In this document: positions 23,106-37,899 of the stretch, piece after piece | Numbering within the stretch: position 1 is the first letter of the stretch | Layout: each line of letters starts with the position of its first letter | NCBI GenBank assembly: GCA_008360955.1 | Contig: LUCM01007300.1 | Location: 151,941-215,940, forward strand | Length of the DNA: 64,000 nt | Reading direction: 5' to 3' | Origin: Fasciolopsis buskii | Taxonomy: Eukaryota; Platyhelminthes; Trematoda; Plagiorchiida; Fasciolidae | Notes under the pieces: generated by a model | What the model was told of the DNA's origin: nothing | The model's database searches: none | The model's input: only the letters and a program-made list of their open reading frames with translations | Position numbers and translations under genes: made by a program

Positions 23106-26100
23106 AAAGTATTGGTTTTCTTTCTCAACAGTATGTTTTGCATACGGATGCATGAGCAGGATAAATGAATGTGGTTAGTTGTCGCATCTGAAGCTCTGGT
23201 GATATATACATATGCAATAGCCGTTGTACTTTAAGCAACCTGACCGTCTAAAGCGCCAAAGAAGCTGCTATCCATATTGTTCTTACCTTTGAATGTCAAT
23301 TTTACCACAATGCAAATTCGGAGCATGGCACAACAATCAACGGATGTCAGCCAATTAGTATGGTCGCATCAGGGGCAACAGCAATATCAAGTTAACGTAG
23401 GAAATGAGTTTTAAATAACTTACACGTCAAAAAATAAATCCGCTTTAGTATTTGAACATAAAAAGTCACATACATATGTTCAGTCATGCTGAAATTAACC
23501 TATGTCCATTTTGATTACACGTGAACCGTCACATTGACTGGTCTCAGATGTGGTTTGCAGTATGCAGATGTGTAGCCAAATCGTCATGTAGCGTTGGGAT
23601 CTACGCTTCGCTTTAAGAAATCTTTTCGATCAACTTCTGTTTCAACAAGTTTGGGTAAGAGGGACCGTTCATGCTAACTGTTTCTTATTAGATTGTAACG
23701 GTAAAGTGTGGACGCTAGATGTGGGTTCATTGTAGAGGCTGAGTTCTCCTCAGCCGACTTCTCTCAGTCATGTTGGAAAACAAAAATCATTTGCATAATC
23801 TTATATTTACGGAGACGTTTTGCCCGTAATTTCGTTAACGGAAAAATATTTATGGCTAAAGGACAGCATTTCGAAGTATTCCGGAATTGTGAAGACAGTG
23901 TTCGGGTTAATTCTGTATGTTCTCGCTTCTTTCTAGGCAGAACAAACTATTCTGCCTTTTGCAAAATATATAACTGCATTTCTGTCAACGACTATCATTT
24001 TTAACCGAGTTTGATTGATACTCACTTTGCTGATTGACGTTTGTTTAATTTGTTGACTTCATAAATCTCAATTATTTGATTTGATCAATAGATGAAAGCC
24101 ATCTTAATTCTTTGTTTGTTCGCTTTACCTTATTCTAACTGGTGTCAGATGAAACACTGATGAGGTTTCCGGTGAACAGCCAATCGGTGATACGTTTAAT
24201 GTTTTTGTTACCATGGGGAATGTGATCTATTTGTGAGGGCAAGCACAAATGCGAAAGGCATTCAACCACGTTACGTTGAATGGTTCCTACCAAGCAAAGT
24301 TAATTTAAAATTGACCGTGCTATTCGGATTTTAATTTTGTTGTGCTGAGGATGTTACAATGTTGCGCGGAAAAAATTGTCTTCCCCTTAATTTTATATAC
24401 CTTACACTTTATGGCACACACTTCGTTGAATAGCTCGATCGTGCACATTTAGTCAGAAATCGAATGATCTTTAAACAAGGTGATTGGCTGTACTTCGGTG
24501 AAATACAATAAAATATACTTAGGCGTTCAAAAAGCTACTCTTCTTTTTTGGAAAAATCAATATCGCTCATTTGGCCTCCTAACCATGTAGGGTCTGTAGT
24601 TCCAAACGAACACATGTACCATGTTGACGTGGATGACGATAGAGCCTATCGTAATTGATTCAGCGTTTCTCGAGGGAGCCGCCAAGATTGCTTAAGAAAC
24701 TGAAGCGTGTAGTGCGATATATCTTTGTCTTATATCCTACTTTGGTAATTCCAAATTTCACTCCAGCTCTATTCTATATCTTGGTTGATGCAGTTATCAG
24801 TGTTCACATTCCCTATATTAATTAAGTAGATCATCCCTTCTGGTATTCCTTATATTTTCATTCCTTTACTAACGAAATAATGAAACGCATCAATTTCGGA
24901 GAGGAGATGGTGTTCAACCGGAGGTAGCCTATTGGGCGAGCTGAATGGTTGTGGGGAAACCCGAAATGACCGTTGTTTTATTTGCGCCCTGTTACCGAGA
25001 CCTTGAAGGAATTAGCCTTTTTTTTCATTCTAGCCATTTTTGGTTTCTTTGGTCGCGTGCAGTTTCTTTAGCCTAAGGATGATCTATACTTAGTCTGTAA
25101 ACTTGCTCTTATTGGAAAGCTTGATCATTGTAAAAGTACCCCGGTAATCCAAGCATATCAAGGACCCGCAATGTAACTGGGCATGTAAGCTTCTATGGGA
25201 ACATTATGGGTGACCTTTTAGTTTTCTTTGACCTTTTGTTTTCTTATTCTTTGTGATTGATTATTTTATTGCAAATCTTTGACTGTTATGGGTTTAGGCT
25301 ACCGGAACCATCACCGATGATTGTAAACCGATTGAAAAAAGCCAAAATCCAAGAACTTGAACAATTTAGACCCAATGCGTTCTTTTCTGTCTTTTTAATG
25401 TATCCGCAAACGTGCTACTTAAGTTATCATTTTCTTAATTTCGATCGTCTGATTCCATTTAAATTGCGGGCTAACTTCTGACGTCCACATCTGTTTATGC
25501 AATTCAAACCGTTTTCTTAATCGTTTTTTTCGATGTGGTAAATACTACTTGGTTGTTCTGATTTTTGGCCCAAGCCAATGTTTTTGTACCCCTCTATCTT
25601 TTCTTTCTTTTTTCGATATCCTCGGAAAATAGTGCCAAACCTATCAGATAAACCGAGATAGGTTTCTTCTGTAAATATTTTCTGTGACTTGGATGGTGGT
25701 CAGGGCGGTAACCTGCAGGGACTTGCGTCTAAATATTTCTGGTTGGCATTGGGGCACCGTTGGTCAGGCCCAAGTTTGGCACCAACATTAAGTGATGTAG
25801 TTTCGAAATTGCTTGAAAAGTGAAGCAGTTTGGGTAATACAAGACCCAATAGGGAAATTATAAAAAGAAATTCATAGTGTATAAAATCTCAACAAAATGT
25901 GACTTTATCCAGTGGACCGCTGATCACAACGGCTGCTTGAGATTCCCATTCTAAACATTATTATCAACACCATATGTAAGCTCTAACTTAGATTGTTAGA
26001 ATGCTGAGACTCATGGATACAAAATACCTTCAGTTTCTTCAGTCTTTTTTCAAATTATCAAAATTGAGCGGCCCCTTCACAATACTGTCCATCAAGAAAA

Positions 26101-29100
26101 TCTACGCTGGGAGGACTGAGGGTAGATTGGGGGTTTGTTTTATTAAAAGTCGGACCAAAGTTGCACGGGGAAAACTGAATAATGTCCGGACTTCATGAAG
26201 CAAACAATGGTTATTCTTCTGGAATGCAATTTCCAAATTTAGCTTGCTCATTTGTATTACCGTATGCATGGCTTTTAGTAAAACTCTTTTATTTGATACG
26301 AAGGAAACATCATAGAAAGATGATCTTTGTAGGACCTGTTACATTATGTATTATTCGCTGATTTGCTGCTGTCATGAAAGCAAATCTGTCAGCCAAACAC
26401 CAAGGGATTTTTCACATCAGATGAGTAAGGTCCCTTCACTTCCCTCCAGATTTTGGTGTCTTTAATCACTTTTGCTTCTTTTTGTTACTTTATTAGGCAG
26501 AACATCCACATAAACCTCTTTGGCAAAAAGGCTGCGCACGACGACTGCCAAGGATTTGTGGACGGTGAGAACGGCCTGCCAACGCGAAAAACAGTGCGTC
26601 GGTAGCTTCGACCGATAGAGTAAAAACCATTTGCGGAATAAGTCTATTCCGTTCGTCTTAGGTCCGGATTCACTTGCCTGAAAACTGTTTGTGTGTATTG
26701 TTGTGTTTATTCAATCAGTGGCGTGTAAATTGATTTCGCCATCAGCTCAGTTCATTTGGTTCCAGACGGTTTTACAATTTTGTGATTAAGATGAACATTC
26801 GTTCTCTGATCCTAAGCTGACAGACAACGTGCACCCCAGACGCTGTGTTTCGATGACAATGAAATGCCTATTATTCCGTCCGTAAATTCGAATTGCGGCT
26901 TACTGCCAGACTCATTACTATACAGTGACAGATGTCTAGTCGTGAAGCGAGAAGCCAGCAGACAATCAAGTTGACGTTCGTCGAACAAAGGTGTTCACGT
27001 CAATTCATCATGCACGACACTGTTTTTATATTCATGATGAACCAAAACGTTGACAGTTGTGAGTGATTTACTCAACGGAATTTAATAGTTCCTTCATTTG
27101 GAATTTCCTTAAATAAAATTACCCTTTTTACTGTAAGTGGGCTGCTTCTTCAGGGTTAACAATGGGATTTCGGAATTTAGATTTTCGGAGCAAAAACAAA
27201 AGAGAAAAATAATGTTTTCGAACTGCAAACCACCACCCCTCAGTATGGTCTTTCGGAATGTTTTGCTGCTTAAAATCAGAGTGGAATAGCTGATTTCGAT
27301 TCTGATCATAATTTAGACTTACAGTTATTACCTGCGGCTCTCCATTTATTCCCTGCTTTTAGCTTCGTACAACTTGTCAGGAGAAAAGCCAATTTCGTTC
27401 TAAAAGTACCTTGTATCAAATCAACACCGGACAAGCACACAATCTTCACAAATGAATCATTGGAATTGAATCATATTTAGAATCAGCCGAATGCACAATG
27501 TTGAGCCGCAAACTTTCCGGTGATGAAAGCAAGGCTCGGGCTTGTTTAAAACTGTTTCAAACAGCCCACTTCTATCGCAGGCTTTAAGCTAAAGAAGACT
27601 ATAACTGGTCAGTGGTGCCTGTTGGTGAGCTCTTTCCCAGAATTAGCTCCACGGATATTTGACTTTTGCTGATTTCAGCAAACCTACATGTGAACAACGG
27701 TTATTTTCCGAATAATGAGTCTACTCTGGTGAGAATCGTACAGTTTGCAGACACGTGATCAGATGTGAAAGTCAGTATCAGTGCAGTTAAAGTCTACTGT
27801 GAAACTATTTAGCACTTTCAGGACCAAACAGTCAGCAGCATTATCATCGGCAATTCGGAATCGAATAGTGATCACCTTGGCATTTAAAGGATCGCCGAAG
27901 TCTGTTACTCATAGCCACTGAAGCATTAGTCCAGGAAAATCCATATTATCATACTACAACCATGTAGCTCTTCGTTTCTGCTGCTGTTACATAAGCCTTT
28001 CGATCTGACATTGACTGACTACATGTCTGTTGACCGTGTTATCTCAGTGAAAATCATAACAACTTTCATCACCATGACTTCTAAACATTCACTAAAACGG
28101 CTACCCTAATGAATAGTAAAGCACGACAATTAAGCATATTTTAGTTTCTCAACGACGGAAGTTTAGAAAAGACCCAGGGCTTTCATTTCTCGTATTGAAC
28201 TCACCATCTCAGATGGCGTGGCAGTGAAGGAGCTTTGACTTGCGCTTGTCAGCACACGTGATAATTAGTGTTTTATTATCCCGGAAAACCTCTCGCAAGA
28301 TCAACATTTCTATAAAAATGTTAGAACTAACCGATCAAAGATATGATCACAATTTTCTTTAGGATATAATTCTCCGATTGCTCGTTATCTCTGTCGACAA
28401 CATGGCGTTATTTACACCACTCGGAAATGAGTTGCTTCCTGCATTTGTCCGTCAAACAAATTAAAAATTCAAGAAGGTGCATATCACGGAAACTGCTTTT
28501 CAACCACGGAGGAAACAGTCATTGAGCCAAAAAATAATCCGTGATTCAGCATTGAGTTTATCGAACAATATAAAACATTTGTGTTCTAACCACGGTCATG
28601 ACATACGGATTTCGATTTTAAACTAGCACAAGTATTTTCGACTAGACGGAATCCCTATTTGTTACCGCATTGCCGGTTTCTGACACTTTCTTACTATAGG
28701 CACAGTTGCGCATCTGAAATAACGCACGAATTTGTGGTCTGTTAAAAGTAGAAAGCTACCAGTTTTGTAACACAGTCTACCCAATGTGGATCAATCGGAC
28801 GGTATTAAATTTTTTCCCCGAAGAATTTCGTTTCCGTAGTTCACACAAAAAGCTGTTTGAAGTGGTCTATGTTCCTTTCTGACGGAGGAGTAATAAGTTT
28901 CGCTGAGCATGTCAAAACTGAGAAAAGGATCTGTGATTTAAGGGACGTAAATGCATAATCATTATATGAATCAAGTCACAGTTAGCAGGTTCATCTTCAT
29001 TTCAAGACTACCGTCAGACAGCCTAACGGTCTTGATGACGGTGAGCCTGTTTGTTAAGGTAGAGAACATTGCACATTTTCTTAAATGTTGCCATAAATAT

Positions 29101-29149
29101 GAATATATATGTCACTTTCCAAACATTCCTACGGAACTCTCTGTAATCA

Positions 29150-29170
29150 CTTGACTTTCTAAAAGTCAAG
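29150..29170. repeat. Perfect 9-bp hairpin
   Basis: CTTGACTTT-CTA-AAAGTCAAG, a 9-bp stem with a 3-base loop. No gene is evident beside it, and its role is unknown. Confidence 0.6.
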
Positions 29171-32100
29171 AAGGCTTGTTTTAAGATGACTAGTTACTTT
29201 GTGCCTGGAAAGTGGTCACTTACAACGCAGGTGTTATTTTAACGCGAGAGTGCTTTTTTGATAAAAACGTATACTATTTCGCTTGATCTGTCCCTTACAC
29301 GGTATGCAGTATGGACACTTAAAAGTGTTTCATACATTCTGACGGCTGATAAAACAAAAAATAGGAACACAATAATAAGATCTCACAATTTGATCGTCCA
29401 TCACGTTGTAGGTTTGCAACTCTTATTTGTTTTCCATTTGATACTTTATGCTGTCATGGAAACAATGCCATATCTTGGAGTAAATTCATCATTGTTAAAA
29501 TGAATACTAAGATTCAGGCTATGGCATCTGTAATGAATAATGGGAACCTTTCAGAGAACGTTCTGACGGGTTTTCGAGGAGGTTGTTCACACCGTTCATT
29601 TTTTCGTGAATTTCCATGACAAAATTTCACATGCATATTGATGTGAACAATCAAATGAAACTGATCCTTTTGTGTGATCAGTGGGTATGCAAACCAGATG
29701 ACAGTTATTACGAGAGAGAAAAAATGTTAATCAGTGTTATCATTCAGTAAGATGACGTTATTAATATTGGGTTGCATTAATTCTTGCTAGAAGTTCCCAG
29801 CTACTTGTTGAAGTATAACGCAAATCTGATTGTTGGCGGGTAAATCCCATTTATTGCTGCACCAAAAGCGGTGTTGGACCGTAATAGATAATTTGAAAGA
29901 CTAACTTTGAGGGTCCCTTCATCCAGTTCAGTCTGCATGATACGAACTTCGTCATACTTCACCCTTTCTGTACGCACATTGATGCGAGCGGTGTCCGGAC
30001 CTACGCTCTCTTGTTCCCATGCCAAAACTACTCGAGTGCGATAACTATTCAGCTGTGCACACGAGTACATACGATTTCGGTTACTCACAGACAACGGTTT
30101 CAACCGAAGGACCAACATCTACTGTGTTTCTGCTTTCATATCTGCTGCGGCCCCCACAGTTTCAAGAATGTACCTCTATGAATCTTTCGTTCCGACGGCG
30201 TTTTCAGGTAAATCCTCTTCGGTGTTCCAGATAACTATATCATTCACGCGTGAACCCATTGCCTTCAGGCGGATTTAGTACACGGATGTTTCCAGCCAGT
30301 GGAAGCCACTCATTACATATCAGAAAATGGCTTAAATGGTCTTTTGAGCTTAGGCGGCGATGTATTCTCCAAAGATTTCATGGTTTTGCTTTATCCATGC
30401 AAACGAATCAGCAATGTATCCCATAAAGCTTGGCTTCTCTGTCGCCGAGAAACGAAGAACTTCGATAGTAAATAACTTGAACTCCTTTGATATGAACCAG
30501 TCGCCTGCTTGCGATTGCAAATAGAAACAAGAAATTCGGTTTTTCAGCCTCACAGCCCGAAATGTTTTCTTAAACTATGCCTTTCCAAGAACCCATCGTG
30601 ACAAAACAATACTATCAGTTTAGGCTTTCAACCGGATGGTTCTTATTTTAGGTCCTTATCCAACGTTTATCGCACGCAACGAAGACACTCGATTCAGTAT
30701 ATGACACAGAGTAACAGTATTTAGTTATGCCCTTGGTGTTCTTTAGGATTCTGACCGTTGATTTTAACTCACTTTCACCCATTCCGGCCCATTTGATACA
30801 GCTTCACACACTCCTTCCAGTATCAAAACCAATGCCTGAATTACGACAAATAAATGCGCATTTTTACGAACTGCAGCGTATATACTTCGCGTATTACCTC
30901 GAGTGCTTTGAGTAGCGTACACAAATTTGCTTCTATATGGAAAAAATCCAAAAATATTTTGAACAGCCTTCGTAGGAAACCTAAATAAACTTAACTGCAG
31001 TATCTTCAAGGGTTTCGTTCAAAAAAATAATCTATAAAATGCTAGTTCGTAATACCTAAAATATGGTCGGACTCGAATGTTCTGATTTCATTGTAAAACC
31101 AAATTTAGGATTTGCAAAAATCAGTAAATAATGTGTACAAAATAATCAACATCTTACCATCCAATATACTTTTCGCACTCCAGGCTTTCGACATTTTATT
31201 TCAACCTTTCGTTTCAATTACAAACAATATATCTGTAGAGGATAAATGTGGTTACAGTTCCGGCTAATTGTGTCCTAATTACATGATCACATTCATTTAG
31301 ATTCTGTGGACAACACTCTGCGAAAATATTTGTATTGTTTACTTTAACGAGCGTTCACACGAATGTTCGGTTGAGTGCGAGCACTCTCACGCATGGGATC
31401 AATGTGAATAAAGGCAAGGGCTGAGAACCCTTTGACAACGACATTTAAATAATGGCAACAGGACCAAGTTTTTTCTGCTGATGGTAACGATCATGTCAAA
31501 ATGTAATCGCTCTGCACGTATCCATCCAGAATGAATAGGATATCAGAAGTTGGGAAAAAGAGCAGTTCGGTGATCCGTTATTTTAGTGGGTGAATTTCAC
31601 GGCCTGTAAAGAAGAAATAACCTTTGTGCTTTTATGTCGCATATTGCCGAGATACTAAAGCTCTGTTATCAATAACTGTTGTCTTTACAAAACAAAACTG
31701 TAAGTTTCCTAAAGCTAGTTAAACCGGAATGTTGATATACAGGAAATGCCTTGTTTGCAGTACACTAATCTCGAAACCGGATTTATTTCCTCATCCGTTT
31801 ACCGGTAGTACGTCCGCATTGTCGCTTGAATTGTAGCTAACATTTTCTGAGAAATGCCATTTGTTCCCTAAACGATATGTTACTTTATCTCATTTGTTGT
31901 CCATAAGCACATTAACCTTGTTGATCAACGTTCCTGTATTTTTACAATTCTATTAGCACATGCACGTAATGGGAGAAAAAGAGTTCTCGGTAGTATAGGA
32001 CCGGTTTCTGCAGCTGTGACCGCTTGCCAGTTAGGCGTGCTCTTTGGAAGCATGTTGTGAGCGGCAATAGCAACAAGACCAGCTTTATCTTAAGAGCCAT

Positions 32101-34504
32101 ACTTGCGACGTTTTGTTCGCATTTCTAAGGCATGCTTTGACCGAGAAATGTTTCCCATAATTCACCGTTCACTTTGCGGACGAAGCGATCTTTTGGGAAT
32201 TCTGCCTTAGTGCAAATGCATCCATGCCCGGGACCATTTGCATTAATATGACTGGGCGAATAAAATTAAAAAGATGATGCTTTCAACCATGACAGTAAAA
32301 TTGGCTTGAAGTTCCCGGCATTAATAATGCGAAACCTTAGAATAGTATCATATCAAGTGTAGTCAGGGGAGATTCACAAATGTTAGTAAGTGCCACGTAA
32401 ACTGAGTTGAATTTGGCTGAAGAATAGCGCTAGTAACGAACGTATCACTTGCATCACATTTAACAACGCGCATACTACTGTGCAGAATGACAATAAAATA
32501 CTTGTAAAAGTTTGTGTAAACTGAAGATTTCAGCATTTTTCTTGGATTTTGGAAAGAAAAAGCCAGGGTTCAATATTTCTGCCATAATTTTGATCTATTG
32601 GACGAGGTTTACATGTTCCACGAACAGAGGTTTATTGTAACATTCAAGGATTACTAACAATCAAGTTATATGAATCGAATAGGTCCTTTTATGCCTGACT
32701 ACCTCCGAGAAGTCGAACAGAGTCCAGGACTACAATGAAACTGTCTACGTTTCATCGATCTTTTCAAGGATATATATAATGAAGTTTTTGATAGGGAAAA
32801 TGTTTGGCATGTAAAAATGTCCACCAAAATGTATCTTAAATTGGTACAAAAATGAAATCAACGCCCTGCTGCCGGAACTATATGCAATGTGACCAGATAT
32901 CTTCTGGCACTAAAGCATCGTGGAATAATGAGGAAGCCTTCTATTGCATCTACAGTTTCGGTAGTGACAGTTTGTTCATAACTCTTGGTAAATAGAATGG
33001 GTGGGTGGTGAAGTCAACCACGATAAATTGTGGGCTTTTAACATTTCGAAATAATTTTTCCGGACCATTAATACGAGACTTAAAGGTGACAGTGTACAAT
33101 ACTGACTGTCCGAAGAGACGTTCCAAATAATGTGGAATCGCTGAAGTAATCTGTCCGGACTGACGGTTCAGTCTGTAAGCACTGACCTATACGATTCCGC
33201 GCTGTGTGCCCAAATACCGTTATTGGTATAATTGATATGGTCTGGCCAACTGGCCACCGATCCGACCCCGGAAAATCTCTCCAATCCCTTAAGGATTTCG
33301 GCCACCTGTGTGGACTATGTTTCATCGCCATCCGTTGCGTACATGCAGCCCTTCACACAAATGCAAGAGAAGACGGATTGTGACCGTTAGATCTACTTTC
33401 TAGCTCCCCATTTTATCTGTTGAGATCATAGTTAATGTTATATATTGGCATGATTACGAATAACTGAAAATGAACTCTTCGGTCACATTGCACTGATTCT
33501 CAGTATGCTTGCCTGGATAGTAGAAATTTATTTGCATCTTCAAGGTCCCGTTCATGTACTGGAACCGTGAATAGTTGGCAGACGAGGAAAAAGTATGGTG
33601 CAATATAGGGTCACAAGTGGGTTCGCGAGGATGCTAAACCTAATTACAGAACACGGAATATCGGTTCAGCATTTGATATACACAAAAAATGAATAATTCT
33701 TTTTGACGTTTACACTTTGTGTGTGCACATATGTACATCAGTATAATGAAAGTTGGTGGTCCTGGTAACATTGGTATGAGCTACTACTGTGCTGCCAATT
33801 GTAGCGTGTGAATATTTTGTGAGTTGGTATAACTCTCCATTTTATCTCTTCTCACTTGTTCAACAAACGACCCATCACCGCTGGATCGGGTTTGGCTGCA
33901 TTCAACCGACTTTGTGCATAACATCTGGCAGATCTATCCCCAGAAATAATAAAACTGATGCGCAATGAGTTTCATAGGCACCCCGTATACGGATAATTGT
34001 GAACACAGTTGTCGATGACCTAGGCTATCTGTTTCGGTTCGAACACACCCGCGGTTGAAATCCAAATGTACTCTGGGTTATTCATTTGTTGCCTAATCAT
34101 TACTAAGATTTGCACCTTCAACAATTTGGTGGGTAATAAAACGGTGATTATCCATTGATCAGGCAGAACCGTGAGCATTCAAACTGACTATATCCAACTT
34201 TATACCAATGCCACCTAAAATGAACCCATGTGAACCAAGGTTTTGTAGTCCACTGTTTTAGCTTGCAATTTTGGATATAATAAGTTTCCAAGGTAGCTTA
34301 AATACAGTAGCCGATTATAACTTTAATTTCACCATATTCACTCATAAACTGTTAAATGATGAAGCTTTGTAGGGTTGATTGTAATGCCTTCACTGTCCGT
34401 GCAGATACCCTTCCTCATCCCAAAGTCTTTCACTTGGTGCACAGACTTATGTTGCTTGCAAAATCCACTGACATCTGCTGATATCCCACAACCATTTGAG
34501 AGCC

Positions 34505-34600
34505 AACCCAACCAACGTAATGATCAAGGCGTTCGACTAACAATCTTTCGTTTCGTGTTTGCATCCCGTTTCTGGCTCGGTGGATTAGCAACGCTGGTGT
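34505..34600 (+). repeat. tRNA-derived SINE, copy E, strongly degraded
   Basis: The recognisable order is ACGTAATGATCAAGGCG, TTCGACTAACAATC, a damaged box B (TGTTTGCATCCCG) and CTCGGTGGAT. It aligns by eye to the head of the B copies with many substitutions. A 116-codon frame crossing it is therefore not accepted as a gene. Confidence 0.5.
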
Positions 34601-36043
34601 GTACCAGCAGAGAGGAGTTAGCAGTGCAGTTTTTCCATGCTTTTCGCTCGCGAATCGGACGCTCACAATACACGACGAATGATTTTGAAACCGGCCAAAT
34701 TGGTGAATTTCAGTGTGAGTTGTGAAATGGCAGACAGGTGATATTTCTGCTCCATTGTCTCAGTTATTCATTTCAAATCGGCGCTTTTCTATTACCTGCA
34801 AACCCAATGCTTATCAGTAAATTTTAGCTTACTGCGAACTTGGCGAGTAACAATTGTTGCTCGTGAGTGAAAATTTTGTTCTCTAAGCTGATGAGAGGCA
34901 TGTGGCATGCCCATCTTTGAATGCTGTTTTATAGGCGGAGAATTATTAATTAATGCACTTCATCTAATTAAAACAAAATCACATGATTTTCTCAAGTTGG
35001 TTCTTATTTGGAATATTTTGGATGAAAACATTTGTGAATTTATTCTTGCCGATTTCTTCCAAAATATCGATACAGGCACATTTAAAGCCTGATGTAAGAG
35101 TTGACTTATGAAACGAAGAAAGGCTCAATATTCATCCCTTGTCAAATATTATACTTTAGGGCAGCATTGTAAAGAGAATGAAAATAACGGTGAAAGAAAA
35201 TCAACATTCTGGCTCTTTATTGGCATTTCAGTCATCTTAGGGATAAATGTATATGTAGCGCAATGTGCCAGGTGACAAAATATCCAAGTCTCATACATCA
35301 TAATAAAATATAAACGAAGTATTCCGGAAAGCGTATACACACGATGCCACTGGTAACTTATTCGTACGTGATCCATTGGTTAGCACCAGTCCACAGCTGG
35401 GAACTTAGGTATTTTGCAGCAGGAGAGGACAATCCGGACGGTATTGCTTATAGTTCAGATATAAGTTCCACTAACCCTCAAGCTAAAGAATCACAGGAGC
35501 ATGTAACTACTGTGCTACTTATTAAAATCCGATCAGAATCAAGTTTTAAGTCAGCTGGACATCTAAGCGTGTATATATACGGAACTTTACAAATACGCCT
35601 ATCCGTCGATGTTCGTTGGGTCAACCTTTGACATTCAGTGCAAGCGTTTGCATGTTAGGCGGATCGATTGTTGCACATTGACGAGGGCGCATTCTTACTT
35701 ATCGGCCCAAGCATGGTAGTTACCAAGGCACTTTAGTGTAATGAAAGCATGAAAAATCACAAAAGCTCAAAGGAAACGTTTATAGCTACAGGATCTTGAA
35801 ATGTTGCATTACGATTTCAGGAAATCGTCTACCACTCTGACGCGAGCCATTTTTTGAAATTTGCTAGCTACATATATTCAACAGGTAGTAAGTAGCCTGC
35901 GAGTCCTGGAAACCCTAACTTGTTAAATTTGGGCTTTTGCTTTTAAAGGCCCTCCACGTTTTCGAATTGCTATTTTGTCCAATCAAACCTAAGAAAATCC
36001 GGGTTTATTTGAGAACTCGGTATTCCCAAGTGTGATTTATCAG

Positions 36044-36139
36044 CCTTCGTTTCAAAATGCTTATTTGTTTTGGGAATTATCGAAGTCGACCACGTGGGCC
36101 TCTGTTTGATGCGTGGCTTCGTCTTGTGGTTCGGCTCAG
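36044..36139 (+). CDS. Candidate exon, about 31 codons
   Basis: Acceptor GTGATTTATCAG, ATG at 36057 with A at -3, and donor CTCAG|GTGAGA. A following acceptor (TATTTTTACAAG, 60-base intron) would add only a few residues before a stop. It could be the start of a short peptide gene or a chance match. Confidence 0.12.
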
Positions 36140-37899
36140 GTGAGAGAGTCGTTCAGCAACCTACCATGCTGTTTTCCTTTCAAACACCATATTTTTACAA
36201 GGCGGCTCCCATTCTTTGACAAAGAATAGTTCTTACGAGTGAGTGCTATTAATGAAATCCAAAATGGGACCGAGCAATTGTTTCCATTTGCTTTTGCGGC
36301 AAACTTCATCAGAAATGAGAAAGTAAAGAACGCAGAAAAGATGACCGGTCATGGAAATCCCGGGAAAGTTCACGTTCAGTTTAAACCATGTTTATATCTA
36401 ATCACCCTGAGCATTGGGACACAGAACAGTAATTTAAAAGATTTATGCACAAACCAAAGTAGAAACTGGAAATGAATGTTGCAAAGAATCTAGCAACATA
36501 TGAAAGTGCAGATCACGCACTTGGTTGTTCAGGGAATCCAAACAAGAAAAATATAACTGCGATATACGATGATTGGTTCATTCTGCTTATTCAGGAAACT
36601 ATGTCATATAACTGCCTCAAAATTTCCGTACGTAATGATTTAATTTCTGACCGGATCATATTTAGCGGGCAGTTTGTAGCCTGTTTAAAATTGAAGGACA
36701 CGTCTGATTGGCCAATTCAGAAAGAGTGAAAAGCATTGCATTGATTGGTCGAACTCAATGAAAAATTCCTACCAGAAGGAGGGTTGTTTCAAACGTCCTT
36801 TCGAAGTTGTATTATTTCTTTTTTAGTATGCTGCAAACAGATTCTCTTAGGTGACAGTCAATCCAGTGGTTTTGCCATCGGGCTGATCCGACTAAACTGA
36901 TTCACCCGAATTCTTGGGCATCTTGATTCAGTAGTACGTTTTATCACCGTAGAAGCATTGACGTAAAGGTCGATATCTCATTTGAGTTATCTCTGTACTA
37001 TTGAACGCCATTTGATTTTCATCGACAGTTTTTTGATACGGTGACTGCTGATAGAATGTTCATAACTAAAAGTTACTGTTTGCGTGTTTTTTAAATTCCT
37101 GATAGGGGTAGCATCCATGAAGAACATATTCAAATGCAGGCGATTTGGAATCGGTCCTCAACACCAACACATCTTTAGTTTATGGAGTTATGAAGCATTA
37201 ATGTACATGTAGTAATTTGAATCCCACATGAACATAAGAACTCCAGAGATACAAATAGGATCATGCACACTTCTATTTCAAGTAAAATGGGAAAGGGGTT
37301 AAAGGCAAACTTTTTAGTTCAGGGTATGGGACTGGTTCGTTCACAAAAGTCATCAGATCAACTGAGATATTAGCGAAAATCTCGATCACGAATTGTTTGA
37401 AAATAGCGTATCATATTCTAGTCAGTCATGAAAATAATCCCTAAAAAACGTCTTTGTGCAGATCAAAAAAGCGTTGGTTCGGAGACTATTCAGTAATGAG
37501 CTATTCAAAGATAATATCTCATTCCGAAAGGCTGTTGCTGAGGGCAAACCTCGAATCAGATGACTGAGATAATTCTACCTAGATGGATAACGTTAACCAC
37601 CAGTTGGGTTGCTTTTAATAAATTCTAGATCAATACGATTTCCACGACCTTACGGGATTTTTGTTCTGGTTTCCTACAATCCAAAGCATCAGTGTAGATT
37701 TTCAGGGTCACATAACAGTGTTTATCACAGAAGTCATAAGGCATTTTTGCCGCCACTTGTAACTACACCATTAGTGTGTGGGGAAGCTTGGCACTTGGAT
37801 AAGGTCAACGTGTTTTAATTAGATCAGTTGTAGGCTATCTCCAAATTAAAAGTAATACAAACCTGTAGGCTAATGGTACCGGTCATGGGAATGCTTGAA

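Larger units (their letters stand above)
22140..34500. other. Gene-poor stretch
   Basis: Apart from the repeat at 22.8 kb I see only chance-sized frames. The best exon-like bits are 23592-23654 plus (63 bases, donor GTAAGA, then a 37-base intron-like segment) and 26501-26564 plus (acceptor after TTTGTTACTTTATTAGGCAG, donor GTGAGA). Neither is assigned. Confidence 0.5.

Noticed and set aside
24140..24175. CTGATGAG and GAA reminiscent of a hammerhead ribozyme
   Set aside because: GAAA is not complete (GAAC) and neither stem I nor stem II pairs.
29801..30234. 105-codon minus-strand and 71-codon plus-strand frames
   Set aside because: Hydrophilic, plausible-looking translations, but no start, family motif or consistent splice pattern. 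Lengths are explained by chance.
34375..34725. 116-codon plus-strand frame
   Set aside because: Crosses a degraded SINE; no coding signature.
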